A stretch of DNA of 64,000 nt from contig CM064424.1 of the NCBI GenBank assembly GCA_032690845.1, forward strand, positions 41,801,511 to 41,865,510, read 5' to 3'. Of the stretch, positions 20,545 through 32,324 are shown piece by piece. Every line of letters begins with the position of its first letter. Position 1 is the stretch's first letter. The translations under genes and the position numbers were made by a program. The DNA is from Eleusine coracana subsp. coracana. Lineage: Eukaryota > Streptophyta > Magnoliopsida > Poales > Poaceae. The notes under the pieces were generated by a model. The model saw only the letters and a list, made by a program, of their open reading frames with translations, had not been told where the DNA came from and ran no database searches.

Positions 20545-21542
20545 CTAAGCCGTGTCTCCAGCCATGCCAGAGGGTCCTGGACGGTATGCTCCCATCGGTG
20601 CTGGTGCCTCGTAGTCTATGTCAGACTCCTCCTCCATGTCCTCCTCCGGTTCCTCCTCCTCTTGTGCTGCCGGTGGCGCCAGAGCTGCCTCCATCTGTGC
20701 CTGCAGGCTCTAGTTCTCGTGAGCCAGTGTCTCCAGGTCCTCTCCCATAAGCTCCATCTCTTGCTGGGCAGCCGTCAACTGCTGCTGCAGGTGCTCATTG
20801 TGTACTGCATAAGCATGCCGCGCCTATCCACCTTCTGCGAGAGGGTGTCGTGCTGTTCAGTATCCTCTGTCACGCAAGCCTTGCTCGCCTGAAGGGCAGC
20901 GGTCAGCCATTTCATCTCCCTCTGCTGTGCATCCACCTATGTCTGCAGGTTATTCCTTTGCATCCATACCTGCTCAGCGTCAGCCAGTGGAATCCGGCTG
21001 CAGCTTCTCGACTCCTCATCCAAGTTGAGGAGGTACTCGGAGTAATGGAACACTCAGTGATATCCCCCGTGGTACTCCGGGTAGTCGTCACGGGAGATGC
21101 GCCTCGCGTGCTTCTGCCAGACTGGGTCTGCCTGGTGCCAAATAGGGATCATCTCGAACGGAGTCCCTGAGAGCACTGACATGTTGCGCCCATAGAGGTG
21201 AGTGAGAGCCCTGTGGGTGACTCTCTCCAAGCCCTCCCTAAGGCTCCCACACATCACTGTACTCTCCATCCCAGCCAGGTTGGAGTCGGTCGGGTGTGGA
21301 GCGACGTTGAGCTTCACCTCTGCGTAGGGCACGCTGTGGCGCTGGAACTCATCCCCGCAATAGGTGGGCTGGTACACGTACCCTAGCAAGCATAGCAGCT
21401 CGCACAGAAGGGTGGGAAAACCACGGTGGTGAAGGCCGGTGGTGTAGCACCTCCCACCGTGCGAGAACTCCTCAAAGCCATAGGCGTCCATCTGGAACAA
21501 AACCCAATGGTGAGGAATTTGTTCCAAAAATAGATAGTGCAA
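20545..21542 (-). pseudogene. Extra ORF upstream of gag (ORF0-like)
   Basis: A coding-like region of about 330 codons lies between leader and gag in the same orientation. The N-terminal 162 codons are open (TTGLHHRGFPTLLCELL, VKLNVAPHPTDSNLAGMES, LTHLYGRN, WHQADPVWQKHARRI). The remainder, with a coiled-coil-like LQQQLTAAQQEMELMGEDLE and an acidic tail EEEEPEEDMEEESD, is interrupted by frameshifts and stops. It is not gag or pol. I recall that some Tekay/RIRE3-type elements carry an ORF here, but its function is unknown. Confidence 0.65.
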
Positions 21543-21699
21543 ATCAACAACAATCTGACAAGGTGATAGTAGTGATGGAAGAAATTAATCCACTAAAACC
21601 CTTCTCTGCAGTCCTAGGATAGATTAGGTTTCTACTCTGAAAGTGCACAATCTGTCCTAGGGTACAGCATCCTCTAAATCAAACTTTTAAGCAAACTTG

Positions 21700-22450
21700 C
21701 CAACGAAATCTGGACAGACAATGCATACCAAAGTTGTTGAGAATTTCAATACCTTTCCAACGAGTATTTACTCAACTTCATCTCACAAGGGGTTCAGGAG
21801 ATGGGAATTTTCCAAGTTGACTGCCAGTTTCTGAAATTCTGCTTTCGATCAAAACTGTTGCCCTACCGACAGGTAACACGAAAACGTATACTACTCCTAA
21901 TGTGGGCAAAATTAGTTATTTAAGCTTATACTAAAGTTGTAGAGGACTTTCTGACCTTTCCAACGCATCCTTACACACCCTCATTGGAATAACGATTTAG
22001 GAGCTACGAATTTTCTAAGTCACATATCAGAATCTGAAAACCTGATATGGCAGCGCTATGTTCGATCTGAAAACGGGCCTGAAATCTAGTTTTTTGTTCA
22101 TTTAAACTTAGAAGAAAATAATCAGGCTTATGAAAAAATTTAGCACCTTTCTAACGCATACTTGCATGCCTGCAACACATTTATAGAACTCAAGACATGG
22201 AATTTACAAATTGCTACTAGTCTGCCGAACTGTTTCAGGGGACAGAATGCTATTGTTCTGAAAATGAGTTTATGAATCCATCGTACAGGCTTAAAAAAGG
22301 AATGGCAAGAATAGAAAAGTTTTAAAACTTTTTACCATCTTTCGAGAAAGTACTCATACAACCCAAGAGGTGACCTGAGCAAATCGTTATACATTTTACG
22401 AGATAGGTCATAATCTGAATTTCAGATTGATATCAAATCGACGTGCTGGC
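21700..22450 (-). repeat. Degenerate tandem repeats in the chromovirus leader
   Basis: About four imperfect units of 190-203 bp can be followed by the landmark ACCTTTCCAACG (21751, 21954, 22145 as CTTTCTAACG, and near 22334 as ATCTTTCGAG). Each is followed about 55-75 bases later by a GAATTTNC motif. The rest of the 21543-23126 leader has no coding capacity. Confidence 0.6.
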
Positions 22451-23126
22451 TCAGATGGACCAAAAATGGTATTGTCTGGTAATATTTAAACAAAATTTTC
22501 TTGCTGGATGCACAGAGAGTTTGTTCATGATTTTAATAAGTATTTATTTGCATACTTTTGACTCTCGAGTAAGAAGATATCGATTTTTATGTGGGCAACA
22601 TGTTTGCTGAAACTTCAGCTTCATCTTAATGACCTGATGCTTTATTATTTTTCATGAATGCATATGCTTTCGGCCTACACGTCCTCACGAAATAAAATTT
22701 GGTTACGAATATAACCATACGTATAGTCGGTGACAATCGATCTCTCAAGTCAGTCGTATGCTACATGTTTCTTACGAAAATCATGATAAGTGTACATGCA
22801 GAAGATTCATTCCAGAAACAATACATCAAATCAAAAGAAATGAGCCAAAAGTAATCCCTTATTATTATCCTAGGGCAGGACACTGATGTTTTCCGCAATC
22901 AGCCCGTGTTCACACTATTGTGCTAGCTTCTCATGTTACTGTCCACAGGGCGGGACATATACCTTCGTTGACGAGGCAGTAGATACAGGGATTTAAACAA
23001 ACAACCTCCTATAGTTAGCTTTGCCACCTGAATCATAACTAATAGTATTTCTATGGGCATGTCCTCACATGTTCGTAACGGGGTTTTCGAAAATATGTGT
23101 TTGAATATGGCACTATTCTCGAGATA

Positions 23127-23138
23127 GCTCTGATACCA
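23127..23138 (-). promoter_or_regulatory. Primer-binding site, initiator tRNA-Met type
   Basis: On minus this reads TGGTATCAGAGC, the standard complement to the 3' end of plant initiator tRNA-Met. It is separated from the LTR end by three bases (23139-23141). It defines where minus-strand DNA synthesis begins. Confidence 0.9.
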
Positions 23139-23141
23139 TGC

Positions 23142-26100
23142 TATAACTGAACCGCCTTACCACAGAGACGGCTCCATTCCAGGATCATTCTCGGGTGGCG
23201 ACACGCGCTGTGACACCCAATAGTACAACACTTGACAGAATAATATAGTTGCAATAAGAACATAGATATAGTATAGAGTTTTACATAAATTCAAATTTGG
23301 ATTACAAACCAGAGTTTTTAAATAAATGTGGAAGCAATATAGTGACATGTCCAACAGAATAAGTAAGATACAATCACCCTCTCACGATGATACACCATAG
23401 TAATGGTAGTAGCCGACCTTGTTTGGTGTCATGCCCTTGACACCTTGCTATCGCACACACGCATATTCCTCATCATCGTTGGTGCAAGGCTCCCATTCGA
23501 TGTTCCAGCAGTCAGGGCATAGGCCTTCCTAGTGAAACCTCCCACCGCAGTGGCAGTCTCCACCCTGGTCATCTGGAAATCACATAGAGCTACGTCCTGA
23601 GTAACTAATTTACTCAGCAAGACTGACCCGACAAAATGGTCATCTACAGCCGACTCCTATACATGCACAGGCTAAGGGTAGGGTTTATGTTGCCAAAAGC
23701 CAGCCTAAGAGTAAGTTTTAGCATCAAGTTAAGTTAACAGACGAAATAATAAATTTAGTTTGCACTACGACTACAACAATCATGGTTGCAATACAATTAA
23801 TAATAAGTCCATATAGCAATGTTGAACCTATTCATCATATTAATGGCTTCCGACACTGTTCTGTTACAGCAACACACGCTGTGACGCCCAATAGTATAAC
23901 ACGTGATAGAATAATATAGTTGCAACAAGAACATAGATAGGGTACAGAGTTTTACATAAATCCGAACTTAAATTTACAAACCAGAGTTTTCAAAGTGCAG
24001 AAGCGAAATAGTTCAATAGTACGAGAGAAATTCGATGGAAACAAGATACAACGCCCTCTCATGGCGATACATATAGAACATCCAGTAATGATAGGTGTTC
24101 TGCCCAAACCACCGGCTGGCAATCAACGGTCTACTCCTTCTTATTGTCGGTGCACCACTCCCACTCGATGTTGCAATAGTCAGGACGCTGGCCTTCCCAG
24201 TGGAACCTCCCACTGCAGTGGCAGTCTCCACCCTGGTCATCTGAAAACCACATAGAATGTCACCCTGAGTAACTAATTTACTCAGCAAGACTGACCTGAC
24301 AAAATGGCCATCTATAGTCGACTCCTAGACATGCACAGACCAAGGGTATGGTTTATGTTGCCATAAGCCATCCTAAGAGTAGATCCTTAGTTTTCAAGTT
24401 TTAGCATCAAGTTAAGTTGACATGCGAAATAGTAAATTTAGTTTGCACTATGACTACAATAATCATGGTTGCAACAAAATTAATAATAAATCCATATAAC
24501 ATTATTGAACCTATTCATCCGTGAGTAGATTCCTCCCTCCTCTCCTCTGTGAGTAGATTCCTCCCTCCTCTCATCCCCAGTTCCACCTTAAGGAGTAGGG
24601 TATCTTCCGACCAAGCAGTAGTCGTAGCTACATCAGTTTATTGGACCCATAACTCCAGTATGCAAACAATACGTTCAAACTTGACCTCATAGGACCGGAC
24701 ACGAGGCGTAGCTTTAGGTGATTCAGACAGGGCTACCTCCTTGAAGATAAGTTGTCCTTCTCATTCCACCTAGTTGCCCGTCCGATCTTTATTTGGTAAC
24801 CCATCCAACTTCCCTTCAGTCGATATCATTTCCCGGTGATAAGAATTCCTGATCTACGAGCGGTCTCCGTACCACTCGATGAATAGACGTCCTAAATTAA
24901 GCAGAGCAACTACCGTCCTGAGGCTAATACCGGGTAAAGGGGACTTATTGCAAATTTCTAGGTTTTCAAACAACACCTATAACTTAATGCATAGGCAACC
25001 CTATATCACCCTATCTAGTGATAAAATAGAAAGAGTAAAACTTGGTGGGATGCACCGGGGCTTGCCTTGAGTGGGTTCTTGGTTAGCGAGATCACCACCG
25101 GGTCCTTGTGGCTCCTATTCCAGTCCCGCTTCCACGTGGTTCACCTTGTGACCTACATGATGCGGACGATTTTTCACCAAGTATCAAGAATGTACCAAAC
25201 ATATATAATTAAAACTAAATTTATTGGTGTTTTTGCCATTTAATTTAGGGTGGGTAAATATGTACATGCTCAGTGGGACCCAGTAAAATTTATTTGAGTC
25301 AAAAATACCAAGTAATTAATTTCCTATGCATTTTAGCAGTTTGCAGCCATTTACTGGATTAAAATTTCAAAAGAAAAAAGTTTTCTTTGAATTACACACG
25401 CGTGTGCGCAGGGCTCCTCGCCAGAGCGCGGCGGTGCTGGCCAGAGGGCTCGCCGCAGCTTGCTACGGTTCACGACTGGGGTCGAGGCCAAAGGGAAAGA
25501 TGTCCCTCTCCTCGGCACGCACCCGCCAAGGTGGTCGATGACCGCCGGCGATGGCCGGAGAAGGGTGCGCAACGGTGGTGAAAACAGGGGCGACGTTCGG
25601 CGAAGTCAAGCGCACAGAGGAGGGCACGAGAAACACCACGATCTGGCCGGGAAGCATCACCTGCACGAGGGGAGGGACGACACAGGGTCGACTGGAGGCG
25701 GGGAGAGCTGGAGGGCTCGGTCGATGTTGAGGCGAAGCTCTGCGGTGGGAGGCAACGGTGGCTCCAAATCCGGCGGGAAGACGGCGCTCCTACAGGGAAG
25801 ATGGGTCAGGGGTGAGCGCGGAGTAGTGGCCGTGGTTCAGGTGCGAGGAATTTGGACGCGGATCACCAGGGACCAAACGCGAAGCACGGAAAGGCGGCGG
25901 GGTCAAGCCAATGGTGTGGGGGAAGAACCACTTCAATCACCCAATGCTGTGCGGGGAACGACGAACTGGGGCTTGGGAAGCTCTAGGCCATCCTTGCATT
26001 GCTTCTTGAGTCGTGGCTCGGCCTCTGGTGGTCTGCTACGGCGGGGCGATGCAGGGGTGGTGACGGCAGCAATGGAGACGAGGCGAGCGAGGAAGAGAGA

Positions 26101-26737
26101 AATGTGCGAGGTAGAGAGGGGGAGAACTGACGGGGAGGGGGATAAGGCATCGGGGTGGGGGCCTAGATCTGCCCATGTGCCACTCTGGCCCGTCGTCGAT
26201 GCCCACACGGCGTACGGCCGCTGGAGCGAGGCGGGGCGACACGGTTGTGCTTTCCCAGCGTTGATGACAGGTGGGTTCGCACTGAATTTGGTTTTTACTG
26301 ATTTTTCCAAATACGTCTCTTCTGTCCATATAATTATCTTAAATTCTAGGGCTCCATTTGAGAAACCAAAAATATGGGCATGCTCCACATGATCTACTTG
26401 ATTCTATAAAAATACCAGTACCAATCAAATTACATTCAAATTTGGATGCGAAAATTTTTAAAGAGCGGTACCTTTTAGCCAATTGGGCATTTCTTTGGGG
26501 TGCTAAATGGAGATATAAAAATATGAAACATTCACGAAATTCTAAATCACCTTGATGTTCAACATATATTTTTGGTGGCCCATGTTATGCGTAAAAATCT
26601 GATCTTGTAGTTTAAATGTTATTAAAATTCGCTTGAATTTGGTTCGAAGTGGAAAATTTCAGTTTAAATTTTTATTTTCAGTCCTTGTGATTTGCTAAAG
26701 CATTTTTCCCGATACTATGTGACACCAGGGTGTCACA
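23142..26737 (-). repeat. 5' LTR of the chromovirus
   Basis: It is bounded by the primer-binding site on the left and by GGTGTCACA plus the target duplication on the right. It aligns with the 3' LTR, but 23870-24520 repeats the section 23205-23860: both contain the phrases ACACGCGCTG/ACACACGCTG, ATAATATAGTTGCAA, and GCAAGACTGACC. This partial duplication is absent from the 3' LTR. The right half (25380-26290) is GC-rich and differs strongly from its counterpart. The 310-codon frame at 25460 within it is not gene-like. Confidence 0.85.
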
Positions 26738-27953
26738 GGGTCGTTTGGCCATGCATGGGGAAGAGAACTTGATTCACGGCGTTCGACGTCGATAGGGAAG
26801 GAGCCAAGCTGGAGGGACTGGGAGGGGGTCATCGTAGAGCTAGGGGTGGGTTCGGCCGGGGCTGGGAGGCTGTTGAGGCGGATGGGCAATGTGAGCTCTT
26901 GCTCGGGGCCATGGCAGCGGGCAGAGAAAATGAGCGAATGGAGGGAGGGAGAGGTCCAGGGGGAAGGAAAAGGTGCCTGGGGGGTGGCTCGATCGGACAA
27001 AGACCCGACCAAGGCGGGTCATCGACCCATCGGCATCGCCCACACGGCGTCTGGTGGCTCGATGGGGTGGGCAGTGAACAGGGCAGGGGCAAGTGTGTGG
27101 CTGATGAGCGGGACCCACTGGGGTTTGAATCCCAGGAAAACAGAGAACATTAGGTGACATGCACAAAGACAGATCAAAAATTAAATATTTTCACACAACC
27201 TTGAAGAACATTAGGAAAACAGAGAACATTAGGTGACATGCACAAAGACAGATCAAATAATTTGCAAGATATTGAATTTTGAAAATGGCTTGCTATTAAG
27301 GAAAACTTAGAGAATTTCTTGTTGGCCTGGAAACCTGATCACTTAAGCATTTTGCAAATTTGATTTGAGACATCAATTAAGGTCCAAACCTAACTAGGGT
27401 TCCACAATCATGAAGAGAAATGCTTGAAGTAACTAAACATTGAGGATGTAGTTTTGGAAGTGCAATCATGCATTAATTATATAACTTCAAAGTTGCCTAG
27501 TTGCTAAGGCTGGATTCATTTCTCAGAAATTTGATATTTGGCTAAAATTCCAAAAGTGTTATCTCTTTATTTTATTAAATCATGCCAAAATTATATGTTG
27601 CTCCTAAAGATTGGAGCTTCCTTATGAGGATGATCTGGTGCAATGGTTTCCTCAAAAATTTGAAATTTGAAAGTTTAAACTAATCCTATTTTTGAACTTT
27701 ATTTCAATTATTTGACCTACTTAACCATAAGGTAAAATTATTAAAAATTCTCCAAATTTATTATTTGAGTCATGGATAAGGATTATGAAATTTAATTGGG
27801 TCACTCATATTTAAAAATTTATACTTCTAGTTCACGGCCTATTTAAACCAATTTCAAATAAATATGTCAAACTAGAGTTTTAAATTGTTAATTTTCTCTT
27901 GTTTCTCCTCCTTGGTAGTTTAGGGTTGCTAATGTGACACCAGGGGTGTCACA
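26738..27953 (-). repeat. Gypsy solo LTR, right part (level 2 of nest)
   Basis: This continues the LTR that starts at 8993, after the GGGTC duplication. It shares the CGCCCACACGGCGT phrase (near 27037) with the chromovirus 5' LTR and closes with GTGACACCAGGGGTGTCACA, a palindromic LTR edge. A 46-bp-or-longer direct repeat (GAAAACAGAGAACATTAGGT then GACATGCACAAAGACAGATCAAA) occurs near 27134 and 27213. Confidence 0.75.
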
Positions 27954-27954
27954 G

Positions 27955-28456
27955 TGTTGGGGAATGGCGAGCTACGAAAGCATGAAACAATTTCTACTGT
28001 TCAACCAGGAAACCTTACAAGAGGGGATCATGGATCGTTACCACTAGACGCGCAGGCGAAGCGGAAGCGAGGTTGGAGAAGCAACATACAATGTAGTCGT
28101 GCATCGATGTAGGGGGTGTAGTCGTTCATAGCAACCATCTCCTCCTGGTCCAGCTGAAGCAACACAACTGCAGCACCTCCTTGTGGTATCCACACATACA
28201 GGGCAGAAGACCGTGCGCGATGTGCTAGCACCGGTTGCACGGGTTAGGGTGACGTGGGAGAGAGAGGGAGGTGGCGGCGGCTAGGGTTTTTGGCTGGAGG
28301 ATTACCTTCACCTTAAGCCCCTCCTCCACTTAAATAGACCCTTCTAATGGGCCCCGACTAGTTGGCCCATTAGTGGACTAATCCCTCGCGGATCAATATC
28401 CGTATGACCCTCACATATGATCAAATCCGTATTGTCTCTTTGGCATATCTCCAACA
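27955..28456 (-). repeat. Copia-like solo LTR, 502 bp (level 1 of nest)
   Basis: The LTR edges are TGTTGG and CCAACA. Its first four bases lie at 8989-8992, since the Gypsy LTR landed four bases inside it. The target duplication GGTGG is at 8984-8988 and 28457-28461. On minus it has a TATTTAAGTGG box (28327-28337) followed by AAACCCTAG, consistent with promoter orientation on minus. No internal genes lie between the edges. Confidence 0.8.
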
Positions 28457-28461
28457 GGTGG

Positions 28462-28733
28462 AACATACTAGTTGGTATGAATGGATAAAGGGGGAATAGG
28501 AAGCGCAAAATGTTGTTCACTTGTTCTAGTAATTTTGATGAATGATAATGAGTCAATTAGAAATCTCTTCTTCGATTGTAATAATGATAAAGAAACCTCA
28601 AATAAAGGACAAGTATGCCTCTACTTGTTTGCTAAAGCGGTGATAGGGAAAGGCCTACATCTTAAGACTACCACACTTGAGAGACACTTATTATGTTTTG
28701 ATGCATTTCTAAGTCCTGGAGCCAACTGTACTG
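28462..28733. other. Flank between nests, unassigned
   Basis: When the nest 8984-28456 is removed, this sequence continues directly from the DNA at 8880-8988. An 85-codon frame at 28481 has no recognisable domain. No repeat family was identified. Confidence 0.4.
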
Positions 28734-30596
28734 TGTAAGGTTCATGACCATTGAGGTGACCCCAAGGTATGATGTTTTAGAAATGAATGACAAACATAAA
28801 GTGTGACTAATATCTACACGAGTATTGTTCGTGTAGGAAACCTCTTCTACCTTATGATGATTGTCAACGACAGCCTTGGAGATTGATGACAATGACCACA
28901 AGCACGGAGGCTTGTGAACTTGATGGAGTCCAAGGGTTGATGAAGATGGATCAAAGCGGAGAACAAGCTATGATGCAAGTGTTGGGTACACTTGTCTAGT
29001 TGTTAGGGCTTTGAGTTCGTAGGAAAAACCAGACTATCAAGGGGGTCTAGGTCATTCTCTTAGGTCATGTCTAGTCGGTGATGTGCAAGGTTGCTCGGTG
29101 AAATCATAGACACTAGTTGACAGTGGAGAAGCCAAGGAGCTGTTAGGAGAAGCTGGGAAATGAAGTAAAGTGAGGACGACAAGTTTCAGCTTCTGCACAT
29201 AGAGACCGAACAGAGGGGTCAGAGGTGACCGGACTGTACGGTCACTATGGGGAGTTGTCTGGGACTTTCAACGAGGAGCGAGGAATCTGTCTGTGCTAGA
29301 GCCTATATAGACCGAACAGTCCGGTCTACTGACCAGACGGTCTGGTCAGTAGGACTTGCACAGGGCAGAGAGGAAGCTGTTGCACGAAATGTTTCTGGAC
29401 TGGAGAGAGAATTGGACCGGACGTCCGGTCAGCAGAGGAATCAGCAGTGGTCAGAGTCATTGGTGCACTATGTTGCAGTGAGTAGATGGTCCGGTCAGGC
29501 AGTGACCAGACTGTACGGTCAGTAGACCCAGAAAGCTGATTTCGTGGAGCAACGGTTAGTTTGAGGTTGGGAGCCTATATAACTTCATTACTGGGGTCTT
29601 TGTGACCTCAATTGGCCAATGGAATACCTGAGAGCATTTGGTAAGGTCCAAGAGGAAAAGAGGAGAGCACTAGGAGGAGATATTGCATATCTTGAGATTG
29701 GTACTGGAGAGTAACTTTAGCATCTTGCACATCTAAGGCTAGGGTGTCCTTGAGGGTGTGATGTAGATTGTTACTCTTGGTCTATGGTGAGACCTAGACT
29801 GGTTAGGTGTCGATGATCGAGCCTATCATGATTGGTTGTGAAGGCTGTCACACGTTTGTACATGGTTTGAGCCCGCCGGTGAAAGAGGTATCGCTAGTGA
29901 GCGCCCGTGTCGGCTCGGGGAGTCTGGCAAGTTCTCGAGGGAGGCGAGCTTGTGTTTTGTGCAGCAGTGATGCACACCATGTCTTCACTCGAGGAGTGAT
30001 TGCGGGCTCATGGGCGAGAACTCCACTTGGTGGCGGGAGGGACCAGAACTCCGGCGGGAGTGGTCCAACGAGGAGTAGGGGAAGGCACCATCCTTCCGAG
30101 ACCTCGGGAAAAAAATCATGAGCCATCTCTTACTCTATTCCTTACTTTGATGTATTACTTTCCGTATTTACATACCATGCTATTCATGCTTGTGTGCTTA
30201 TCTTATTCTAGTTGATCACCTTGTAGACTTACATGAATAGGCTTCTTGCTTGCTAGTAGTGTTTGAGCTTCCGCATTTGATCACTAGCATATATAGGAGT
30301 TGCATTGGCTTGATTGCTTACCCTTGTATGTGTTGTACTACTCATGCTCGTATGCACTAGTTACTTATCTTGTAGAATTGCATGAGTAGGCTCCCTTGCT
30401 AGCTTGTGGTGTGCTTCCGCATTTCTTTATTATTAGCTTGCATAGGAGTTGTATTGCCTTTGTGTGATCCACTAGTATGCCTAGGTTGTTGTTCCTTTCA
30501 TAGGTTCATTAACTTGCTAGTGTGATCACCACTAGGATTGTGTAGGAGTTGTTTTGAGTGGTCGGCTTTATGACACCTTGTTGAGAGATTGACTCT
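28734..30596 (+). repeat. Truncated SIRE-type LTR
   Basis: It begins TGTAAGGTTCATGACCATTG and runs parallel to the LTRs at 30647 and 39849 (GATGGAGTCCAAGGGTTGATG, GGTTTGAGCCCGCCGGTGAAA, CGAGGGAGGCGAGCTTGTG, a TATA box at about 29575). After CTTCCGAGACCTCGGG it diverges into a longer tail with three imperfect units around the phrase TAGGAGTTG (near 30297, 30441 and 30546). The CTTACA end is missing, so it is a truncated or variant LTR with no internal partner nearby. Confidence 0.75.
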
Positions 30597-30646
30597 TCAA
30601 AAAAGTCTTGCTATATGAACAGATTGGGGAGGCGAGTACGAAAGGT
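30597..30646 (+). pseudogene. Copia integrase, left of SIRE insertion
   Basis: CTTGCTATATGAACAGATTG with GGCGAGTACG encodes the integrase phrase around TDWGGEYER, including the second catalytic Asp region. The frame resumes after the SIRE-type element at 41532. The same region in another Copia copy is at 8461-8525. Confidence 0.7.
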
Positions 30647-32322
30647 TGTCAGCTTCATGACTATTGATGATTGGATCCCCAAGGTATGAATGTTTTGGTG
30701 ATAGATGACAACTATGAAATTGTGGACTAATATCTATATGAGTGTTTTCTATGTTGGAATCATCTCTAAACTCTATTACAAATCATATGGATGATGGTTG
30801 CCTTGGCGATGGATGACGATGACAACATGCATGGAGGCTTGTGAACTTGATAGAGTCCAAGGGTTGATGAAAATGGATGAAAGCGGAGAACAAGATATGG
30901 TGCAAGTGTTTGGTACACTTGACTAGTTGTTAGGGCTTTGAGTCCATAGGAAAAACCGGACTATCAAGGGGGTTTAGGTCATTCTCTTAGGTCATGTCTA
31001 GTCGGTGATGTGCAAGGTTGCTCGATGAAATCATAAGCACTAGGTGACAGTGGAGAAGCTAAGGAGATGTTCAGAGAAGCCAAGAAACGAAGTCAAGCGA
31101 GGATGATAAGTTTTAGCTTCTGGACATAGAGACCGGACAGAGGGGTCAGAGGTGACCAGACTGTACGGTCACTATGGGGAATTATCTTGGACTTTCAGCG
31201 AGAAGTGAGGAATTTGTTTGTGCCAGAAGTCTGTACAAACCGGATGGTCCAGTCTACTGACCGAATGGTCCGGTCAGTAGGACTTGCACAGGGCAGAGAG
31301 GAAGCGGTTGCGTGAAGGCTCCTGGACTAGAGAGAGAAATGGACCGGACGGTTCGGTCAGCTGATTGTACGGTCCGATCAGTACAGGTTTTCAGCAGGGC
31401 AGAGCCGTTGGAGCTCGGGATTGCAGTGACCGGACGGTCTAGTCAGGCAGTGACCGGACAGTCTGATCAGTAGGACCAGAAAGCTGATTTCATGGAGCAA
31501 TGGCTAGTTTGAGGTTGGGAGCCTATATAACTTCATTGCTGGGGTCTTTGGGACCACTCTTCGCCATTGGAATACTTGAGAGAATTTGGTAAGGTCCAAG
31601 AGGAAAAGAGGAGAGCACTAGGAGGAGATATTACATATCCTGAGAGTGCTAGGGGAGAGTAACTTGAGCATCTTGCACATCTAAGGCTAGGGTGTCCTTG
31701 AGGGTGTGATCTAGATTGTTACTCTTGGTCTATGGTGAGACCTAGACCGGTTAGGTTTCGGTGATCGTATCGTGATCGGTTGTGAAGGACGTCACACTTT
31801 TGTACATGGTTTGAGCCTACCGGTGAAAGAGGCATTGCTTGTGAGCGCCCGTGTCGGCTAGGGGAATCCGACAAGTTCTCGAGGGAGGCGAGCTTGTGCT
31901 TTGTGCAGCGGTGCCGCAGACCTTGTCTTCACTCTAAGAGTGATTGCGGACTCGTGGGCGAGAACTCCACTTGGTGGTGGGAGGGACCGGAACTCGGATG
32001 GGAGTGGTCCAAGGAGGAGTAGGGGAAGGCGCCATCCTTCCGAGACCTCAGGATAAATCATGAGCATTCGTTGACCCTCTCTTTACTATTCCACAATTAT
32101 GTGCTCTAGTAGCTAGGTTGAATTATGGCTTGCATAGGCTAGTGTGTTTGGCTTCTGCGCTTTCTCTTATCATGAACACTAGCATGTGTAGGGTCTTGGC
32201 CTACTAGAATTGTTTAGGTTGCTTCTCTTGTTAGACTCAAGTAGTTTAAATTGAAGTATTTGGGTTTGTGAGCAGCTTACCGATTCACCCTCCTCCCTCT
32301 CGGTACACCTTTGGTCCTTACA
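30647..32322 (+). repeat. 5' LTR of the SIRE-type element
   Basis: It starts TGTCAGCTTCATGAC and ends GGTCCTTACA, giving a short TGTMAG/CTTACA inverted edge. A TATA box CTATATAA is at 31523-31530, conserved in all three related LTRs here. Upstream lie several copies of a palindromic GACCGGACNGTCCGGTC-like motif (31132-31475). Confidence 0.9.
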
Positions 32323-32324
32323 AG

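Larger units (their letters stand above)
11941..26737 (-). mobile_element. Chromodomain Gypsy (Tekay-like) retrotransposon, 14.8 kb
   Basis: This is a complete element on the minus strand. Its 5' LTR is at the right, followed leftward by primer-binding site, leader, extra ORF, gag, protease, reverse transcriptase, RNase H, integrase with chromodomain, polypurine tract and 3' LTR. The target duplication GGGTC is perfect (11936-11940 and 26738-26742). The chromodomain and initiator-tRNA-Met-type primer site place it among chromoviruses. LTRs of 3.6-3.7 kb and overall size fit the Tekay/RIRE3 group. LTRs are clearly diverged and all ORFs are broken, so it is old and immobile. Confidence 0.9.

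Noticed and set aside
25460..26392. 310-codon open frame on plus
   Set aside because: It lies wholly inside the chromovirus 5' LTR, is GC-rich with no domain, and is not conserved in the 3' LTR. Long frames are expected from composition.
31132..31475. Repeated GACCGGAC motifs as a CRISPR-like array
   Set aside because: Repeats are imperfect, irregularly spaced and part of an LTR in a plant genome.
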